From the NCBI GenBank assembly GCA_905221605.1, contig CAJNDS010000838.1, positions 1-10,000 on the forward strand: 10,000 bases of DNA, read 5' to 3'. Origin of the DNA: Symbiodinium natans. Its lineage: Eukaryota; Sar; Dinophyceae; Suessiales; Symbiodiniaceae. The notes beneath the pieces were generated by a model. That model was not told the DNA's origin. It was given only the letters and a program-made list of their open reading frames with translations, and made no database searches. Both the position numbers and the translations under genes were made by a program. This document shows positions 7,180 to 10,000 of the stretch, one piece after another (positions within the stretch are counted from its first letter, which is position 1; the number at the start of each line of letters is the position of its first letter).

Positions 7180-7230
7180 CTAGGCAGGTGCTGCTGCAGC
7201 AGGCGCCTCAGACGCCGCCGCAGGGGCAGC
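7180..7230 (-). CDS. Second gene, terminal Ala/Pro exon
   Basis: 51 nt reading AAPAAASEAPAAAAPA then TAG, with acceptor CGCCTCCAGCAG|G. Ala/Pro tails of this kind occur on many nuclear proteins. The plus strand of the same island is CAG-rich and also open after a CTTCCTAG acceptor, so the strand rests on continuity with 7674-7709. Confidence 0.42.
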   Translation of the reverse strand, partial: AAPAAASEAPAAAAPA

Positions 7231-9306
7231 CTGCTGGAGGCGAAGCACTAAACCGAAAACCGAAAACCCTAAACCCGAAACCCTCGAAGCCCCAAAGCCG
7301 CAAGCCCTGAAGTATAAAGGGTATGGGGGCTTGGGACTTCGGTCTGAGGCAGCCCGAACTTATTGGATGATGACCCCAAACTCCCCCCCCCCCCCCCAAA
7401 AAAAAAAAAAAAAAAAAAAAAACAGAAGAAAAAAAAAACATTTGGGGCTTAGGGTTTTTAGGGTTTAGGGCTTAGGGTTCAGGGCTGAGGGTTTGGGAAC
7501 CCCACAGCCCTGAACCCCTAAACCCAAAAACGTCACCCAAACCCCAAACCCCAAACCCCAGACCCCAAACCCCAGACCCCAAACCCCAAACCCCAAACCC
7601 CAGACCCCAAACCCCAACCCCAAACCCCAGACCCCAGACCCCAGACCCCAAACCCCAAACCCTAAACACGCGCCTTGGGCTTGGCTTTAACCTTGGCCAC
7701 CGGAGCAGCCTCGGCTCTGTGCCAGAGGTTTAGGATTCCAGGGCTTGCGGGCGGGGGGGGGGGGGGGGGGTGGGGGAGCATTTTACGGTTCAGGGGGTCT
7801 GGGGTTTGGGGGGGACATGGCAAAACGCGCGGGGGAGAGGCCTTGAGGGGCCCGGCTTTCAGAGACTTGCGAGGTGCGAGGAGGCCCTAGAGAGGCCATC
7901 TTCTGGGAGCGCAGAGACCCGGGAGCTACCTTCCATCCATAACTGCACCCTAAAGCCTAACCCTGTAAGCCACACTGTAAGCCCTGAACCCTAAATCCCA
8001 AACCCTCAACAGCTCCCCGCCGAAATCCAGGAAAGGGGGGCATCATGAGAAACTGCAGCCGCGTAGCCGGTGGAGCGGCTGCTTCCTCCTCTTCCTTCTT
8101 GCCCCTGGAGGGTTTTAGGGCTTAGGGTATAGGGGAGTCTTAACTCAGGGTTTCCGGTTGCCGGGAAACCAAGGTAGGGTTTAGGGTTTGGGTTCAGGGT
8201 TTGGGGTTTAGGATTTACGGTTGGAACACACTGGAGACATGATCAGGTTCAAGATCGTGACTGCTTTGGACAGTTTCAGCCGAACGTACTTGTATGCAGT
8301 AGCAGAATCTGGCTCAAAACTCTGGGCCTCGACACTCCAAACCCCTACGTAGCTTCGACGTTTAGGAAAGCAGATCTGAACCCTAAAGCACCCTAAGCCA
8401 CGAACCCCAAACACCGGTAAACCCTAAACCCTAAACCGTAAACCCTAAACCCTAAACCCTAAACCCTAAACCCTAAACCCTAAACCCTAAACCCTAAACC
8501 CTAAACCCTAAACCCTAAACCCTAAACCTTACAAACCCTAAACCTTACAAACCCTAAACCCTAAACCCTAAACTCTAAACCCTAAACCCTAAACCTTGAA
8601 AACGTGCCGAGCTCACACGATCCTCTGCGCGAGCATGCTGGGAAGGTAAGAGATGCCCACACCTACAGACACCTCAGCCCCGGAGTGCGCGTTTCGGGGT
8701 TTATAGGGTTTAGGCGTGTAGGGTGTAGGGTGTAGGGTGTAGGGTTTAGGGTTTAGGGTTTAGGAGTGTAGGGTTTAGGGTTTAGGGTTAAGGAGTGCAG
8801 GGTTTAGGGTTTAGGAGTGTAGGGTTTAGGGTTTAGGGTTTACGGTTTAGCATTTAGCGTTGGGGGTTTACCGTTTCGGGTTTTGGGTTTAGAATTGTAG
8901 GGTTTGGCGGTGCAGGGAAGACGGTTAAGGCTGTAGGGGTACCTTAAGAACCCAACCAAGCCCAACCTTCCAACTGCGCTTCGTATTGGAAGGCTATGCC
9001 ACGCGGATGTGTCGTGCAACCCAGATCTGTCGGTCTGTAACCATATAACAGTAAGGTTACCCTTTTTGGGGTTGGTTGCTTTATAAGAGAACCTTGAACC
9101 AAAAAGAAAAGGAAAAGGGTACCAAGTATCTGGTTGTAACAGCATGTGCGAACGTGGAAGCGAGCTCGGAGCCCGAGTGAGTAAAGACCCAACTCCAGGC
9201 TCCACGAAGGGTTTAGGGTTTAGGGTTTAGGGTTTAGGGTTTAGGGTTTAGGGTTTAGGGTTTAGGGTGGTGTAGCCGAAATGTCGGGCAAACGCGTAGG
9301 CCACAC
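7180..9306 (-). CDS. Unrecognised protein with acidic/Ala/Pro/Lys-rich tail, split into small exons
   Basis: Seven minus-strand islands (9306-9277, 9034-9000, 8637-8608, 8327-8265, 8094-8068, 7709-7674, 7230-7180) join in frame with GC donors and mostly AG|G acceptors, the same rule that fits the GH16-like gene. The product starts as VAYAFARHF, D, RQIWVARHIRV, HARAEDRVSS, then SATAYKYVRLKLSK, and ends in a low-complexity tail EEEEAAAPP / AAPVAKVKAKPK / AAPAAASEAPAAAAPA with TAG at 7182-7180. I do not recognise the family. The exons are only 27-63 nt, and several islands are also open on the plus strand. The chain is therefore a coherent proposal, not a proven gene. It would lie upstream of the GH16-like gene on the same strand, with its 5' end beyond 9306. 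Confidence 0.4.
7383..7422. repeat. Poly-C(15) joined to poly-A(25)
   Basis: A pure C run immediately followed by a pure A run, then an A-rich tail to 7438. It lies in an inferred intron of the second gene. Confidence 0.93.
7536..7666. repeat. CCCCAAA / CCCCAGA heptamer array
   Basis: About 18 units in a strict 7-bp register (one 6-bp unit), mixing CCCCAAA with CCCCAGA. In the sense of the second gene it is TTTGGGG/TCTGGGG directly after the donor of the exon at 7674-7709. Confidence 0.93.
7674..7709 (-). CDS. Second gene, Lys/Ala/Pro exon
   Basis: 36 nt in phase 0 reading AAPVAKVKAKPK, acceptor GCCGAG|GCT and donor CCCAAG|GCGCG. A GT donor inside it (GCCAAG|GTTAAA) also keeps phase 0 and would shorten the tail by six residues. 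Composition matches the exons on both sides. Confidence 0.42.
7753..7770. repeat. Poly-G run of 18
   Basis: Uninterrupted G run followed by TGGGGG. It lies between the exon candidates at 7674-7709 and 8068-8094. The rest of 7775-7970 is open in more than one frame on both strands but gives no joinable exon. Confidence 0.9.
8068..8094 (-). CDS. Second gene, EEEEAAAPP exon
   Basis: 27 nt in phase 0 with acceptor GCAAGAAG|GAA and donor CCG|GCTACG. A longer version starting after CCCTCCAG at 8104 would add GKK but needs phase 2 from the exon before. The plus strand of the island also has a short ORF (MRNCSRVAGG...), so confidence is limited. Confidence 0.38.
8265..8327 (-). CDS. Second gene, YKYVRLKLSK exon
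   Basis: 63 nt (21 codons) in phase 0, including SATAYKYVRLKLSK, acceptor GTGTCGAG|GCC and donor TCCAAA|GCAGTC. The join gives LKLSK/EEEE. The plus strand over 8212-8348 is also open and reads protein-like (MIRFKIVTALDSFSRTYLYA), so the strand of this island is not settled. Confidence 0.38.
8390..8598. repeat. CCCTAAA heptamer array (C on plus)
   Basis: About 26 heptamers, including two CCTTACAAA 9-mers (8526-8550) and one CCGTAAA. It ends about 10 bp before the exon candidate at 8608-8637, on its donor side. Confidence 0.96.
8608..8637 (-). CDS. Second gene, HARAEDRVSS exon
   Basis: 30 nt in phase 0. The acceptor CTCTTACCTTCCCAG is the best polypyrimidine-type splice site in the window. 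The donor is AGCTCG|GCACG. The island lies between a CCCTAAA array on the left and a TTTAGGG array on the right, like most GH16 exons. It is too short to judge by composition. Confidence 0.4.
8697..8860. repeat. TTTAGGG / TGTAGGG array with higher-order units
   Basis: TGTAGGG heptamers four in a row near 8717-8742, then TTTAGGG blocks separated by AGGAGTGTAGGG or AGGAGTGCAGGG markers at 8762, 8791 and 8813. The marker spacing of 29 and 22 bp differs by one heptamer. Confidence 0.92.
9000..9034 (-). CDS. Second gene, RQIWVARHIRV exon
   Basis: 35 nt, phase 1 in and phase 0 out, acceptor TGTTATATGGTTACAG and donor CGCGTG|GCATAG. Other frames and donors in the same island are also open (for example one containing THPRGIAFQYEAQLE up to a GT donor), so the frame was chosen only for continuity. 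Confidence 0.32.
9209..9267. repeat. TTTAGGG heptamer array (G on plus)
   Basis: Eight perfect TTTAGGG units, ending about 10 bp before the exon candidate at 9277-9306. In gene sense it is CCCTAAA after the donor, the reverse of the common arrangement. Confidence 0.95.
9277..9306 (-). CDS. Second gene, first exon seen (VAYAFARHF)
   Basis: 30 nt, phase 1 in and phase 1 out, with acceptor TTGTCTGCACGCAG|G and donor TTTCG|GCTACA. The stretch just upstream on the minus strand (9407-9307) instead reads as a hydrophobic, signal-like ORF starting MFAALFVVIWF and ending at a GT site at the same place. The island could therefore be a 5' exon boundary rather than this exon. Confidence 0.3.
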
Positions 9307-9511
9307 CTGCGTGCAGACAACGTGCTCGAGAAGCAAGCCGCAAGGAAAGTAACGAACAGCTGAACTGGCCGCGCAAACCAAATCACCACAAACAGAGCAG
9401 CAAACATCCGCAAGCCATTTTTGCAGCCATTCGGGTGGATGGGTCCTTAGAGTCAAACCCCTTATCGGATTCTTATAAAAAGCGGACTTGGGATTCTTAA
9501 GGTAATCTAGA

Positions 9512-9869
9512 TCCCTAAACCCTAAGCCCTAAAACGCTAAAACGCTAAAACCCTAAAATTACACTAAAACCCTAACACCCTAACACCCTAACACCCTAAC
9601 ACCCTAACACCCTAACACCCTAACACCCTAACACCCTAAAACCCTAAAACCCTAAAACCCTAAAACCCTAAAACCCTAAAACCCTAAAACCCTAAAACCC
9701 TAAAACCCTAAAACCCTAACACCCTAAACCCCTAAAACCCTAAAACCCTAAAACCCTAAAACCCTAAAACCCTAAAACCCTAAAACCCTAAAACCCTAAA
9801 ACCCTAAAACCCTAAAACCCTAAAACCCTAAAACCCTAAAACCCTAAAACCCTAAAACCCTAAAACCCT
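9512..9869. repeat. Octamer telomere-like array
   Basis: After a degenerate start, 9570-9869 keeps a strict 8-bp period: eight CCCTAACA, ten CCCTAAAA, one CCCTAACA, one CCCTAAAC, then seventeen CCCTAAAA and a final CCCT. It is the longest array in the window. The flanking 9870-10000 has no feature I can support. Confidence 0.97.
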
Positions 9870-10000
9870 CAACCCTCTCTAATCCTCAGCGCCTGAAGTG
9901 AGCTAGGGTCCTCACCCCTGCAAAGAGCCAGAAGAGTTTGCTCAGTGGGCCAGCGACCTGCACCATTCAGGTTCAGGGTTTCTCGGGTTTGGGGTGCCCA

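Noticed and set aside
7472-7669. Minus-strand ORF rich in VWGLGFG repeats
   Set aside because: It is the direct translation of the CCCCAAA/CCCCAGA heptamer array; 7-bp units read through three frames give a 7-residue periodic peptide.
8840-9205. Minus-strand ORF of 121 codons
   Set aside because: The longest ORF, but it spans a TTTAGGG array and non-coding-looking A/T-rich sequence. Its ending (KPKTRNGKPPTLNAKP) is repeat translation.
9512-9869. A true chromosome end (telomere)
   Set aside because: Non-telomeric sequence continues on both sides, units are octamers of mixed type, and arrays of both polarities occur throughout the window.
1-10000. tRNA, rRNA, CRISPR array or bacterial operon
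   Set aside because: No cloverleaf, rRNA core or spacer-repeat pattern was seen. The tandem arrays have no unique spacers, and the sequence is clearly eukaryotic.
1-10000. Firm assignment to Eimeria
   Set aside because: AAACCCT-rich segments fit coccidia, but CAG tracts are nearly absent and the inferred GC–AG|G splicing fits dinoflagellates better. The organism is left open.

Overview
This is a eukaryotic nuclear window. It is dominated by telomere-like repeats: heptamer CCCTAAA/TTTAGGG, octamers CCCTAAAC, CCCTAAAA and CCCTAACA, decamer CCCTAAACCA, and CCCCAAA/CCCCAGA variants. These alternate in polarity along the sequence, with AT microsatellites and long poly-C, poly-G and poly-A runs between them. 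No long continuous ORF is a real gene. Most apparent ORFs are translations of the repeats.

Between the arrays lie short GC-rich islands of about 30-130 bp, and these behave as small exons. Read on the minus strand, seven of them (6142 down to 157) join in frame. Together they spell the C-terminal half of a GH16 endo-beta-glucanase-like domain of the fungal Lam16A type. It contains an LCGDWAG motif, an upstream GVLAVLWDASGIIVY strand, and a final AYFDIDYIKAR followed by TGA. An eighth exon at 6605-6644 probably belongs to it. The catalytic EIDxxE segment was not found.

A second minus-strand chain of seven very small candidate exons (9306 down to 7180) can be joined in frame. It gives an unrecognised protein with a Glu/Ala/Pro/Lys-rich tail and a stop at 7180-7182. 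Support is weaker because each exon is short and there is no homology.

The joins that best preserve frame and family alignment use GC donors and mostly AG|G acceptors. GC (and GA) donors with a G after the acceptor are known from dinoflagellates. Together with the TTTAGGG telomere type and two same-strand intron-rich genes, this favours a dinoflagellate or related alveolate. A coccidian such as Eimeria, whose genome has AAACCCT-rich segments, is the main alternative; the near absence of CAG tracts argues somewhat against it.

Layout: 1-156, 3' flank. 157-6142 (possibly 6644), GH16-like gene with six inferred introns of about 0.47-1.6 kb. 6645-7179, intergenic or unresolved 5' part. 7180-9306, second gene. 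9307-9511, mixed sequence with no confident feature. 9512-9869, octamer telomere-like array. 9870-10000, no supported feature. In many places an exon sits between a CCCTAAA array on its left and a TTTAGGG array on its right, so the ends of the intervening introns are complementary.
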